From assembly GCA_023091735.1 (NCBI GenBank), contig JALKBU010000136.1:1-64000 (forward strand): 64,000 nucleotides of DNA, read 5' to 3'. The position numbers and the translations under genes are program-made. Source of the DNA: Trichomonas tenax (lineage: Eukaryota > Parabasalia > Trichomonadida > Trichomonadidae). Below, one piece after another: positions 40,626 to 51,809 of the stretch (the stretch's first letter is position 1; each line of letters begins with the position of its first letter). The notes below the pieces were generated by a model. That model was not told where the DNA came from. It did no database searches and was given only the letters and a program-made list of their open reading frames with translations.

Positions 40626-42026
40626 ATGATTTCGCTATTGATAATCTCCGCACAGAGTAAAAATAGCACTTATTATGCAAAGTTAAACGCAACAGACAAA
40701 GCCAAGTGTACGATTGACGATCCATGTAGTTTCAAAACTATTCTACAAACAGCTGTTCATACAGATATGGTCGTTTTTAACGACACATATATCATTCAAA
40801 GTCTCGATTTAATTGAATTTCAGTTCGCAGTAAACACCCTTATACAAAATGGCATTAACGTACAAGGATCTGATGAAATAACCATCATAAATGGCACATT
40901 TCTGCGACCAAAAACAGATTACTACATCATAGCACGTGAGGGATGTAAACTGTTTTACTTTGCCAACTTCGAATTCACTAATTTCAAACATCCAGTGATG
41001 GTGATTAATGGTGTCAATAAATCATTGCTTACGAATATCACATTTAAGAAGAACATGCTCGACAACAACTTTTGCATCGCGTTATGGGCAGTTTCTTACT
41101 TAACAATTGATAATATCGTATTTTCAGAAAATGCCGTAAATTACACTGCAGTTTTATTCATTTCTACAGCAATAATCAATGGCACAAATTTCACGTTCGA
41201 GAGAAACTATGGAGAGCATTTAGGCCACGATTGCTTACTTCGATTTTTAAACACTTTCTTCCTCGTTGATAACACGACAATACGCGATAACAGTGCAGGA
41301 GACGCTCCGCTGATATTCATGGACTGTAGAGCGGGCGTATTTCTTCAAAATTACACGATTGAAAGAAATAATCATCCAGAAATATTTTTGTGTGACGGAA
41401 AATGCAATTTCAGTTTTATTGGTGGTATAATGCAAGGAAATAGAGGTGTCATTGTTGAGACAACTAGTGAAGCTTATGCAGAAATAGTGAATTCAACAGT
41501 TCTCAATAATTTTTCACCAAACGAACCACTTTTCTACCTTCCGGGAGGCGTTTTTGGACTTGAAAACAACTCTATGATATACGGAAATCATGGAAGATGT
41601 TTTATTGATATGACTGATGCTAAATCTGAAATTTATGCCCAAAACACATCGTTCCTACAAAACAGCTATGATGAATATTTAATGGGGTGCGGCTATAATG
41701 GTAACATTACGTTGAGAAATGTCACTATATCAAAAGATTTTGCTACACAAGGCTCATTTAGAGTTCATCTAGGGTTATTTGACATAGATAACATCACTTC
41801 TACTTATAACTTTGGTACACTTTTGAATTTAACATCAGGAAATATGACTTTGTTAAATTCTCATTTTTCATATGAAAAGGATTTGGAATTATCATTTACA
41901 GAGAATGTAACTTACATTGGTATTAACAACACATTTGCAAACACGTTCTATCCTGAAGAATCGCATATATCTTTGAATAGAACTGAAATTCATGCCGATG
42001 AGAATCCAAATCCATCAGAGCTATAA
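40626..42026 (+). CDS. Secreted parallel beta-helix (Pmp-like) surface protein
   Basis: 466 residues. Starts with a short hydrophobic signal-like segment (MISLLIISAQSKNSTYYAKL), then right-handed beta-helix repeats with Asn- and Thr/Ser-rich loops: GTNFTFERNYGEHLG, GGIMQGNRGVIVE and SHFSYEKDLELSF. Numerous N-x-S/T sites fit secretion through the ER. Similar trichomonad proteins are described as polymorphic-membrane-protein-like and may be adhesins or lectins; here no C-terminal anchor helix is evident. The frame is intact, in contrast to the related decayed gene near 55.4-56.2 kb. Confidence 0.6.
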   Translation: MISLLIISAQSKNSTYYAKLNATDKAKCTIDDPCSFKTILQTAVHTDMVVFNDTYIIQSLDLIEFQFAVNTLIQNGINVQGSDEITIINGTFLRPKTDYYIIAREGCKLFYFANFEFTNFKHPVMVINGVNKSLLTNITFKKNMLDNNFCIALWAVSYLTIDNIVFSENAVNYTAVLFISTAIINGTNFTFERNYGEHLGHDCLLRFLNTFFLVDNTTIRDNSAGDAPLIFMDCRAGVFLQNYTIERNNHPEIFLCDGKCNFSFIGGIMQGNRGVIVETTSEAYAEIVNSTVLNNFSPNEPLFYLPGGVFGLENNSMIYGNHGRCFIDMTDAKSEIYAQNTSFLQNSYDEYLMGCGYNGNITLRNVTISKDFATQGSFRVHLGLFDIDNITSTYNFGTLLNLTSGNMTLLNSHFSYEKDLELSFTENVTYIGINNTFANTFYPEESHISLNRTEIHADENPNPSEL

Positions 42027-42185
42027 ATTGTATGTATATATTATTCTTCTAAATTATCATTTGTGTTTTATATATTTTGAAAAAATATTATTTGAAATAA
42101 GTTTAACAAAATCCTAGAGGAGACATAAGGTATGCATTTTCGTATGTAAATAGTGATGATAAATTTGAAATTAGTCAATGACAAT

Positions 42186-43754
42186 TTATTGTTCAATAGA
42201 ATACATCCAGCTGATTTCCTCAAAGTGTCCTTCATCCTGAATCCACTTGGATGAGGTTGATTTAATTTGGTCTGCAATTCTGTCCGCAAGATCTGGTTGA
42301 ATTGCGCGAATTCTTTCGAGGTTATCCCTCAAAGCGATGAGTGTTCTCTTCTTCTCCTCTAAAGCATCAGCATATTCCTGCGGGAGTGTTGGAGAGATTG
42401 CAATTGTCTGGCGAACCCAGTAAAATGGAACCTGGAAGAGATTAAACTGTTGTGGTGGCATAATCATAGCGGATGTCTGTCCGAGGCTACCGATGACGAG
42501 TGGCTCCTTCCAGCGGTTATTTGGATTAATGCCTGCACAAAGAAGATCGGCTGGAAGCTTGCTGTAGAGAGCGTTGTATGGCGCGAGAGATATCTTGGTG
42601 CAGTTACCTGTAATAAGTGGTCTATTATTTGTAAGAATATAAACAGAGCATCTTGTGCAAGCGTCGAGATGAATAAATCTTGTTGAAGCGACAACTGTTA
42701 CGTTAGCGCAATACTCCATTCTGATTGCACTAGCAGCTGCGCCGATAAATACGATAGAATCTTTGCAATGAGAGATAAAAATGGAAGACATGACTCCGCA
42801 GAAGTAAATACGGAGGTGCTTGCAGTTGTGGATGTGTGCAGATGGACAAGTGAGTGGTGTTTCGATCTTTTGCGCATCATTAACATCTGTTATCAAAATC
42901 GGTTTATCGACCTGTCCACGCTGGCGTGGTGATTGGTTTCCGAAATCACGCATCAAGAGCGCTGGTCTGTAGTTTACTGGGCTTGTTGGTGGTACGTCCA
43001 TTTTATTTGCGAATAATTCATTATCCTTTGGTGCGAGAAGGCTTGTGATATGGAAAGCGAGTTTGGCTGGAGAAAGTCCTTCCATTCCAACGAGTTTCGA
43101 GAGGTAGCGAACGCTTGTTGTGTAAGATGGTCCTCCGCAGACGAGGAATGAAAGAGCGTCGAGTTCTGCTGCTGTTACACCATTCGGGCAGAGGATATTT
43201 AAGAATTGCAGAAGTTTTGTATTGAAGAAGTGAAGCATTAAAGAAAATTGCGAATTGTCAGATTTGTTCGTCTGAATCGCGAGTCTTGCGCCAACGGTTG
43301 GTGTTGATGACGAAAAGACCCTCTGGCGTGGTGACAAACGCTCTGGCTCTTTCTTTGAAGGGAACTGTTCGAGAGATGAAACTTCAGATAAGTTGCGATA
43401 TTTCTTTTTGATGAATATAAGGAATAAATAACAGAGAACGTCCAATACTTTAAGTACCGGCGGAACATTTTCAAATTCAGTGATTGTGCTGCGATAAAGA
43501 ATAACATGCGGATCGTGGATTAAAAATGCTTCGAGAGATTGGTAAATGAATAGTTGCTGGTCCAGTGTGAGCTTGAAAAGACATGCAGTCGATTCTTTCC
43601 ATTCCTTGAAAGTAATTTCTTTCCTGAGATCCTCAAACAAGGCTGCAAAGGAAGCAATTTTCTCAAGTGAAATTTCAGCAGGAAATAGAGGAGAAACCGC
43701 TGCAATTTCAAACGCCTCCCAGTTTAACCATAGTTTGTATGATGATTCGGACAT
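42186..43754 (-). CDS. TBCCD1: TBCC-domain-containing protein 1
   Basis: 522 residues. The N-terminal half (1-230) has helical segments typical of TBCCD1. Residues about 295-410 form a TBCC beta-helix: HIHNCKHLRIYFCGVMSSIF, CKDSIVFIGAAASAIRMEYC, HLDACTRCSVYILTNNRPLI and TKISLAPYNALYSKLPADL, matching the cofactor C/RP2 fold in the TBCCD1 subfamily. TBCCD1 is required for centrosome/basal-body linkage and Golgi positioning; the C-terminal helices (about 440-522) are also typical. It is not expected to be a tubulin GAP (the catalytic Arg of TBCC/RP2 is not evident). Fits a flagellate. Confidence 0.88.
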   Translation of the reverse strand: MSESSYKLWLNWEAFEIAAVSPLFPAEISLEKIASFAALFEDLRKEITFKEWKESTACLFKLTLDQQLFIYQSLEAFLIHDPHVILYRSTITEFENVPPVLKVLDVLCYLFLIFIKKKYRNLSEVSSLEQFPSKKEPERLSPRQRVFSSSTPTVGARLAIQTNKSDNSQFSLMLHFFNTKLLQFLNILCPNGVTAAELDALSFLVCGGPSYTTSVRYLSKLVGMEGLSPAKLAFHITSLLAPKDNELFANKMDVPPTSPVNYRPALLMRDFGNQSPRQRGQVDKPILITDVNDAQKIETPLTCPSAHIHNCKHLRIYFCGVMSSIFISHCKDSIVFIGAAASAIRMEYCANVTVVASTRFIHLDACTRCSVYILTNNRPLITGNCTKISLAPYNALYSKLPADLLCAGINPNNRWKEPLVIGSLGQTSAMIMPPQQFNLFQVPFYWVRQTIAISPTLPQEYADALEEKKRTLIALRDNLERIRAIQPDLADRIADQIKSTSSKWIQDEGHFEEISWMYSIEQ

Positions 43755-44540
43755 TAGGAAGTAAATTTACAAAAACCGTCCCTATACAAAAAAACATTAC
43801 GTTCTAATTCTTTCATATTTATATAGCCTATCAGATGTTGATTCCAAATATCTGTTAAAATTAAGCTTTTATTGTAGGAATTAGGCTGATATTCAATGAA
43901 TTATATTTTGGATATTATTTATAATTAATAAATAATGTCTTTATATCATTTTCCGCATCAATTATCTCTAACATCGAATAATTTATTTTCAAATTTTCAA
44001 ATCTCATTCATCAACAAATAAATCTTTAATGGTTGTCTTAACATGATAATGAACAGTATATATACAAAATTACAACTGTTGATTTCATTATTCTAAATTT
44101 ATTCAAATATTTACATGTTCGAAACGATTTTGAGAAAGTTAAAACAAATAATTGTTTTCTCTAAAATATTGTATATATAAATGTTTACGTGAAGGCATCC
44201 AACTATGCAAATATAATTCTATCAATGATGTTTTCTGTTGATGGTACGCATCATTATTTAGCATCTCTTACAATCGGGATATGTTCAGATCTCAATATAT
44301 ACTTCAACATGACATCAACAAAAAGCCAGAAATTATGTTGGCATTTATCTTTTACATCTTACTTAATTAAATAATATAATGTGAAATCAATAGTAATCTA
44401 AAAATCATATTAAGAATTAATCAGGATTGAATGAAGGAAATGAAAGAAGTAAGGGATGGTTGTTATTCTTATTAAAATTAAATTTATTAAGAATCAAACG
44501 AAACATTTTGGAATTAAATATAAATAAAACAATTATTCGA
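43755..44540. other. AT-rich intergenic region
   Basis: 786 bp with a 60-codon ORF near 44189-44374 that shows no support. Otherwise featureless. Confidence 0.5.
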
Positions 44541-46079
44541 TTACTTTGTTGCGCCCTTGGACTTCAAGTAATCTCTAATCTGAGCTGTCTTACCGATGCG
44601 GCGAACAGAAATGCCTGTTTCTGTCGTAGCGTTGATGTCTGCATGCTTCTCGACGAGATACTCGACAACATCCATGTAGCCGTTCTGTGAAGCGACAAGA
44701 AGTGGTGTTGCACCAGACTTGAACTTCTTCTCTGTGTTAGCGCCGCCTTCAACAAGGATCTTTACGATCTCGAGGAATCCGTTCTGTGCGCAGACATAGA
44801 GTGGTGTTGCACCATCAGCACATGGCTCATCGAGCTTAGCACCAGCAGCAACTAAGCACTCGACAATATCCTCATAGCCGCGATAGCAGGCGATGAAGAG
44901 TGGTGATGGGCCATCTGGAATGCGCTTCTCGATATCTGGACGCTTCTCGAGAAGGATGCGAACAACTTCGCTGTGGCCATTCTGGCAAGCAAGATAAAGT
45001 GGTGTAGCGCCCTTCTTTGTGATAGCATTGATGTCAGCACCGCTGTCTAAGAGTTTCTTGACAACCTGGACGTGGCCGTTCTGGCAGGCGATGGAAAGTG
45101 GCGTTGAGCCATCAGCAAGTGTTGCATCGATGTTTGCATCCTTGCAGAGTGCAGCAACAACTTCAGCGCGGCCGTTCTGTGAAGCGATGTAAATTGGGGT
45201 TGCACCAGCTCCAAATTTGCACTCTGTGTCAGCGTGGTAAGCGAGAAGGACACGGACTGCTGGTGTGTGGCCGTTCTGGCAGGCGATGTAGAGAGGTGTT
45301 GAGCCGTCTTTTGTCTTGCATTCGATCTTTGCTTTCGACTGGCAAAGGAACTCAACAACATCTGTGTGGCCCTTCTGGGAAGCGATATAGAGTGGTGTGG
45401 CACCCTTTGCTGTAGTTGCTTCGATGTTAGCTTTGCAGCCGACAAGAAATTTTGTGATGTGAAGATATCCTTCCTGCGCAGCCAAGTAAAGTGGTGTGAC
45501 ACCATCTGACTCCGATTTCTCAATGAGTGTTGGGTTCTGATCTAAAATCGATTCAACAGAATTAAGATCGCCTCTGAAAACCGCCTGAATGAGATCTGAA
45601 GAGCCAACAGAAGGTTTAACTAGTATAGAGTTGGCACTGAAGTCACCTTTTGTTGTTTTCGGTGGGACATAGTCGTTAGCTTGTTCGATATCGAAAATTT
45701 TGTCTTTAAGGGACTGCGTTTTGACTTTCTTTGTCTTTAACTTGCCAGCAACAGCCTCAAAGAATGGACTGTCTGGAACAAGCTGCATTAATTTAAGATA
45801 ATCATCTGTTTTCGCATCAGAAATCTTCAATTCCTTCAAAATGATGACATCCTCGGATTTATATGTGTCGCAGCAACGTTCCATGAATTTCTCAGCCTGC
45901 TGTGTTGTAATTGGTTTCGCCTCTTTGACGATTTGCGCTAAATATTTTATAGGAAGATTGTAAAGCGTGTCTTTCTCGATGCAAGAGGGGAAATTCTTGG
46001 AGATCTCTTTGAGCTTGTCATTGAGGAACTGATCTTGTGAGGTGATCTTTAACAGATCCTGAATTACAGAATCACTCAT
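44541..46079 (-). CDS. Large ankyrin-repeat protein
   Basis: 512 residues. Residues 1-160 form a helical N-terminal domain with no known family. From about 170 to 505 are about ten ankyrin repeats with the unusual but regular phrase GATPLYIASQNGH/GSTPLYIACQNGH, among the most uniform in the window. The units differ mainly at the third-turn helix, suggesting recent internal duplication. High G+C and biased third bases fit strong expression. A scaffold role is inferred. The many antisense ORFs opposite this gene arise from the repeats. Confidence 0.92.
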   Translation of the reverse strand: MSDSVIQDLLKITSQDQFLNDKLKEISKNFPSCIEKDTLYNLPIKYLAQIVKEAKPITTQQAEKFMERCCDTYKSEDVIILKELKISDAKTDDYLKLMQLVPDSPFFEAVAGKLKTKKVKTQSLKDKIFDIEQANDYVPPKTTKGDFSANSILVKPSVGSSDLIQAVFRGDLNSVESILDQNPTLIEKSESDGVTPLYLAAQEGYLHITKFLVGCKANIEATTAKGATPLYIASQKGHTDVVEFLCQSKAKIECKTKDGSTPLYIACQNGHTPAVRVLLAYHADTECKFGAGATPIYIASQNGRAEVVAALCKDANIDATLADGSTPLSIACQNGHVQVVKKLLDSGADINAITKKGATPLYLACQNGHSEVVRILLEKRPDIEKRIPDGPSPLFIACYRGYEDIVECLVAAGAKLDEPCADGATPLYVCAQNGFLEIVKILVEGGANTEKKFKSGATPLLVASQNGYMDVVEYLVEKHADINATTETGISVRRIGKTAQIRDYLKSKGATK

Positions 46080-46984
46080 TTTTTGAATCTTTTTTTATGT
46101 AAACTCTCTGTGTTACATTTCCTTACAACGTTTTGGGAGTTTTAGGATTTTCTTCTCGATGTGATATCCCTGGGACCTTTCTCATCGATTTATAACGGAA
46201 ATACATCCGGCCAAATATATGCTATCGTCGAAATACAATATTTGACACTTTACACAATAATTGTTTACATGTCAGTTTTAGAACTATTTCTCGGAACTTT
46301 CGAGATTCATTAAACTCCTCCAATTGTAGCTATAGCATTTTCTTACAAAGATAGATCCTATTATTTCTTTACATAGTTTATTATGACATACTTTTTGATG
46401 AGTATAGCATTTTTGATATTCGTAGAACTTCGAATAAAATATTATAAGAAAAATATCATTTATGATATTGAAAAATCTTCGTTCAAACAATGGATAACAT
46501 AGGTCATAATATGGAATAGGATGTAAGCAATATATTATAATATGGAAGTTCATCGAATGTAATATAATGATGAATTTTCTAAATGATGACTTACTCAATA
46601 TTGAAATGTATCAAATATTGGACAGCATCAATGCACATAATTGAAAAGCATTTTGCACAAGTTAAAATTTGCAAACATAGTTTTTTGATGTTGATATTGA
46701 ATTTAATGTGATGAAATTTTATTACCTTCAAATGTGTCTTCGATTTTTTCATATAGATACACTATTAAAATATATTTTTCGTTCTAAACTTCTCTAATTG
46801 AATATTTTTTTGAATGAATATCATATACCGAAATAGGATAAATTACAATATATTTAAACTTAATTCGAATAGCTATATACATATTATAATAGAAAATAGA
46901 AATAATAATGGATTTTGGTATAATTATGATTTTGATTTCATTCAAGAAAATAGTTTTGATCAAAATCGATTAAATAATTTCAAA
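46080..46984. other. Intergenic spacer
   Basis: AT-rich. TTTACATGTCA at 46264-46274 is another copy of the GACATGTAAA motif, about 190 bp upstream of the minus-strand ankyrin ORF. ORFs at 46284-46598 and 46814-46984 have Asn/Ile-rich composition without domains. Confidence 0.5.
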
Positions 46985-47005
46985 ATGAAGCATAGAGTTA
47001 ATGGT

Positions 47006-48157
47006 ATGAGTATCGCTGCTCGAACACTTACGGAATTAAAAAACGTAGATCAAAATCTAGATTTTGATCCCAAAAGCCGAAGTTGAGAACATTGTAGAGC
47101 ACTTGAAACCTTTTCCCATCGAACAATGGGGCAGCTACGAGTGGCTCAAGCAGATGATCGGAGTAGAAAAGATAAATGTTCAAGCAGCAGTCGAAGCACA
47201 AAAAATCAGTTTGAATCTGTCGTTGATTCAATAAAAACACACGAAAAGTTCGAAGTTTTGGTGCATGAACTCATTGCTACTGATATGTGCTTGAATAACA
47301 TGTTTTCGAAATTTAAAGATAAATTACCACAACAGGCATTCACAAGAGTCTTTATTATCGAAAGATCTCTAAATACACTCCTTACTCTCTTAGGTTTTGT
47401 TGTTTTCAAGCCAGATGGACTCATAACAGAAGGATTATTACCATTAATCGATTTCTGTGCTGCAAAACTCGCAATGCTCACGCAAATGGATATTGGTGAC
47501 ATAGATCCATCTAATGAACAAGATCCTAAGCTTCCTAAGTTCCAAATATGTTTTGCAGCATTGTCGATTATTTGGTGCATTGCATGCGCGACATCTGACG
47601 CTGGATTCCATATCACTGTTACTAAGCGCCTTGTTAATGAAGACGACTTGATTCCGACGCTGTGCGAGCTCGTAATCAAGCAGCCATGGCGAACAATAAG
47701 GAAAGGAAAAGTCATTAAATGGGACGAAAACGCTTTGATGGAATTGGACAAGAAGGATGCTCTCAGAGTTTGCAAGCCAGAGTCTCATGCTTGGACTGCC
47801 ATACAGCAATTGCTAGAGCCAAGATGCTTGGAATTAACAAACTGGAATGATGCAAGAAGAGAATATCTTTTGCATGTTGAAGGAATGCTCAGCGAAATTT
47901 TGATTGATCAACTTCCTCCTCTGCAATCACTCAAACGTGCTTTACAGTATTTGCGCGTTAACATGCCTCCACCTCCGAAATTTCAGGCAATCATAGAACA
48001 AATACCTCCAATGAAAGAATTCGACAGAAAGTGGGATTGGAACTCTCTTGCAAATACTGCTCTAAATAAGTATTTCAAGAATCCAAAGCAACTCGCCGCC
48101 GAGCTTCAAAAGGTATCTGAATATTTGTCTATTTTCGCTGTGCTTCAAGGAAAATAA
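47006..48157 (+). CDS. ZMYND10-like protein lacking MYND, with an out-of-frame segment
   Basis: The open frame (47126-48157, 343 codons) starts with an untypical Ser-rich leader. In another frame, 47074-47205 encodes AEVENIVEHLKPFPIEQWGS and WLKQMIGVEKINVQAAVEAQ, matching the human ZMYND10 N terminus. The two frames join at the A-runs 47072-47075 and 47200-47205, as if one base were extra and one missing. Downstream, VLVHELIATDM, LPPLQSLKRALQYLRVNMPP and FQAIIEQIP match the family. The protein stops before the C-terminal MYND zinc finger of animal ZMYND10. ZMYND10 is a dynein-arm pre-assembly factor, as expected in a flagellate. Frameshifts may be sequencing errors. Confidence 0.65.
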
Positions 48158-48230
48158 TTTATAAACATGAATTTATTTGTGCACAAAGAAGGAATAATAA
48201 CCTTATTTAAGTTAACTTTTCGGAGTTGGT

Positions 48231-48534
48231 TTGCCACGGCATCTCGGCGCGTCCCTGCTGTAAGCCATTCAATTTTGAATGGTTTATGGTATCCACTACG
48301 ATTTTTTTGACACTTGGCGTTCCCAAATGAACTTCAGAGTCCCCTTCGCAAAACCCCGAACAAGTGTTTTCTTCAGCGATTGTGCTTCGTACAAATGCTT
48401 GAAAATTTCGCCAACTTTCATATTTCAATAGGTCGGGGCTGTGCCCCCGAAAACACCTCGAAAATTTCCCGCATTTGTCATTCAAAATTGAACGTTCAAT
48501 TTTGAATGGTTTACAGCGCTGAGAAGCCGAGGCA
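48231..48534. mobile_element. Small palindromic MITE-like element
   Basis: Imperfect inverted ends pair 48231-48290 (TTGCC...CTCGGCGC...GCTGTAAGCCATTC) with 48478-48534 (complement of ...GTTTACAGCGCTGAGAAGCC GAGGCAA). It carries a perfect 30-bp palindrome at 48479-48508 (core GAACGTTC, ends CATTCAAA/TTTGAATG), a related CATTCAATTTTGAATG at 48266-48281, and a TCGGGG/CCCCGA stem at 48433-48450. It is more G+C-rich than surrounding DNA. No coding content. Confidence 0.55.
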
Positions 48535-48805
48535 AAAATCGTCCAGCTTTTTCATCATAGACAAGCATTTTTCTTATAAAAATATATCCACATATGTTAA
48601 TAAATATTAATAATAATATTTCCACCAATTAATTTCCAAAATATTAACCTTATTACAAATTCACATACTTTTCTTTGGTCACTAAAACCATAACAGAATA
48701 CAGATGTTGCGTGTGAACAAGCATCTTAAGGCTCCACAATGGCATGCATCAAATTTCTTGTCTAATTCCTCTATTCTTCAGTTAAATATCTGAAACATAA
48801 ATTTA

Positions 48806-49633
48806 TTAATAATCACCTTGAAATGTGCCAAAAACATCATCAAAAGCATCATCAAAATCATCATCAAAAGCATTAACAACCTCTTGGCTCTGGGCTTGTG
48901 CTGGTGCTACTTCAGTTTTTTGAACTGTTTCGATGGTTTCAAACCGGAAGTTTGGATCTTGAGAAATTTCACTGAAGGGATCGTTCAGATATACCAATGA
49001 AAGACTCGATTGTCTTCCTCTCCTCTGTGAATCTCGAACAAAAATCTTGAATTCTCCATTTTGGAGGATAAAGTGCTTGTAGAACTTGCTCTGGTTTCTG
49101 ACCTTAACGAAAGTTGAAAAGATAACTAAACCGTTCATTTTGATGAGCACAATTCTATTAATTTGTTTTCTTTCATGCATCTGAACATGCATAAACAGAT
49201 CCATCATTAGGCGTCCTAATGGAATATGTTCCGAACTATTAATAATATTACAGATTGTTTCGTGCCATTGATAATCTTCAAATTGATCTTCATTTTGGAT
49301 ATTGAAGGCCTTGCACTTCTTCGTCCATGCCATATTGCAGAATATTGGGTAAATTTTGATCCAAACTTTGTAAATAAAATTGTTGAGTCTATTTTTGTTA
49401 ATTCCATTATGTTTAACGAAGATTGGGTCTCCATGGAGCGGATCTAATATCTTGATGGCATACAGAATGTCTATCATAGAGTGGATCGTGTTATAATCAA
49501 GTCCTTTGAGATTTGTTTTTTGAAATTGTTTCCAAGAAGCTACAACCTGAGGAGATGGCGTTTCTTCGGCCTGTTGGCGTTCTATTTTTCTCTGGACATT
49601 ATGATGTCTCTCTAAGGTGAACAGGGATGCCAT
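48806..49633 (-). CDS. Hypothetical protein with an acidic Phe-rich tail
   Basis: 275 residues, ATG at 49631-49633. Residues 1-215 are a mixed helical/beta domain of unknown type. The C terminus VVNAFDDDFDDAFDDVFGTF repeats a DDxF motif that recalls clathrin-adaptor-binding motifs (DxF) of trafficking accessory proteins, an inference from composition only. No membrane segment or zinc cluster. A length-matched intact frame makes it a likely real gene. Confidence 0.5.
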   Translation of the reverse strand: MASLFTLERHHNVQRKIERQQAEETPSPQVVASWKQFQKTNLKGLDYNTIHSMIDILYAIKILDPLHGDPIFVKHNGINKNRLNNFIYKVWIKIYPIFCNMAWTKKCKAFNIQNEDQFEDYQWHETICNIINSSEHIPLGRLMMDLFMHVQMHERKQINRIVLIKMNGLVIFSTFVKVRNQSKFYKHFILQNGEFKIFVRDSQRRGRQSSLSLVYLNDPFSEISQDPNFRFETIETVQKTEVAPAQAQSQEVVNAFDDDFDDAFDDVFGTFQGDY

Positions 49634-51809
49634 TACCTAAGAAAATATAGTAAAAAAAGTCATTTTTGAATGAATAACCGCAATGAGCAATGAACACTCA
49701 TTGACATCATAGTCATCGCCTCAGGGGGTATTTCTTTATTTTCATTCAAAAATTTTGAAAGGATTTTTCTCCCAAAAAAGTGCCAGATAAAGTTTCCCAT
49801 AGACAAACTTTTGTTGTATACGTAGATCTCTCGATGTCACTTTTTATACAAACCTCTCAAATTAGCTTCCTCGAGGAAGTCCAAAATTAGCTCAATGAAA
49901 ATTGTATAAGCAGTGTTTTAACTCTCAAATTTGGTTTTTAGCGACCAAAATTGGCAAAATTAGCATTACCATTATGTAAATGTTATAATAAACCATATTA
50001 TAAAAAGTGAATAAGGTTAAAAGTCATGTTTTTTCACAATTTATTTGACACTGTTTACATTAATAAAATAGTATATATGATGCTAATTATTTTTCCACCG
50101 TTTTTATTTTCGAACACTTTATTTCTATTAATCAATAATTTCAGCAAATTCATTGGGAGACTATGAGTATAAGTTGGTGCATCACATTAAAATCATGTAA
50201 TATGTGCATGCGTCTATGCATATTGTCGTCTCCGCAATGATTTCGTGTATTTATAAATTAAGATACTTAAAATTATTCAATTAAAAGCTTGTATTATTTG
50301 TAATATGTTACTATGTTGTTGGCATGTGATTTATTTATAATAAATATTGCTATTTACTCAATAATAAACTGATATCAAATTGTTAATGAAAAATATGAAA
50401 CGATATTATATATGTTTAACACTACAACTATGTATGGCATCACATAAGAGTTATATCTGTCCATATATGTTTGATCTGGTTCTGACCACCAGAGTTGATA
50501 CACTTCTATTGTATAATAGTTCAAAAATAATTCCTCGCTCAACAAATATATTACGGATGATATATACTATAGATAGAATATCACAAGGATTTGAACTTTT
50601 GATTGCACTTTTCAGAGGTCGAAAAATATAATAATTAATATTACTAGGCATTAGATTTAAAACATAATTGCAAATTGATCACAAAAGGTGTTCACATAAT
50701 TAAATTTTGTATCTCCTGTAGGATAATCCATATTGAACATCTATCTTAGAGAAATCAAGAAGCATCTGGCCTCTGTGTTCCAGGTGGCTCCTGATTCCTC
50801 AAAGATAGAATGCTAAAGTATTGATTCCACGTCATGCACTGCACAGATACTCAAAATGACTTTTCTTTTTGACTTTTGAGGTTCAATCTTTTTCTATTAT
50901 ATTACTGATAAGCAGTATCTCGCAAGTATTATTACTCTGTTTTGATTTTGTGTTTTATCAAAAGCCAAATTTTGAATTAAATCTAAAATATAAATTACAG
51001 AGATCAACTATAATAAAAATAATGCAATTTTACAAATTGAATTACTTCCTCCTGCCAAAAAGTGACGCTTGAGAGATCTCTACATATACAACACTTTTTC
51101 ACTTAATAATTGCCAATAACATACTAATGTTATGAACCTATTCTGACATTTTGACATGTAACTGGATTTAGCAAGGCTGCCTTTAGTAAATATATCATAT
51201 GTGTCATATAGATTATTGTGAAATTTTCGCATTTTAGGCTGAAATGTAAAATCTCATATCGAATATCTTATGGAAGTAAAGCATTTGAGCTCATATATAT
51301 AACTTACATCCCAATGTCTTGCATATTCTATATATGCTTATACAAATATTTGATTATTTATATATGATATCTGAGATTTGGACAAAAAAATATGGTATTC
51401 GCCCAAAACAAAACAATATTAACATACTATACATTGTGTCGTTGATATGCACATAAAGATTTTATTGAAATTTCGATTTTTAAAAACATTCAATAGATTC
51501 ATATATAAAAATAAATGTTTTTCATATTATGGCATTACTACCTATGAGCAAGAACGATATATGCTATTCTATCAAAGACTTACATGCTAGAAGTGAAAAT
51601 CTGACATTTATGGTTTTATTAGGCCAATATTTATTTACGTGACAAAATTAAATTTTTCTTATCGCTTTTTGACACTTTACACTTTGGCTCATTGACACAC
51701 AAAACACCTTAGTTTGGGACTAATAAAATTTATCTTGGATTTCCAAATATTTAAATATTTTAGGGCTAACACTAAAATTGGAATGTGACACTTTTTATTT
51801 TTTGAAAAA
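49634..51809. other. Long intergenic region
   Basis: About 2.2 kb of AT-rich DNA between divergent genes. Short ORFs near 50380-50631 and 50869-51072 show no motif. TTGACATGTAAC lies at 51151-51162 and a cluster of TGACA at 51645-51710. I see nothing else. Confidence 0.5.

Noticed and set aside
45047..45523. Antisense and alternate-frame ORFs in the large ankyrin gene
   Set aside because: Caused by regular codon use in the repeats.
46814..47086. 90-codon ORF as a separate gene
   Set aside because: Asn/Ile-rich 5' part is non-coding in character; only its 3' end is likely the start of the ZMYND10-like gene.
47206..47775. 189-codon minus-strand ORF opposite the ZMYND10-like gene
   Set aside because: Shadow of the coding strand; no family features.
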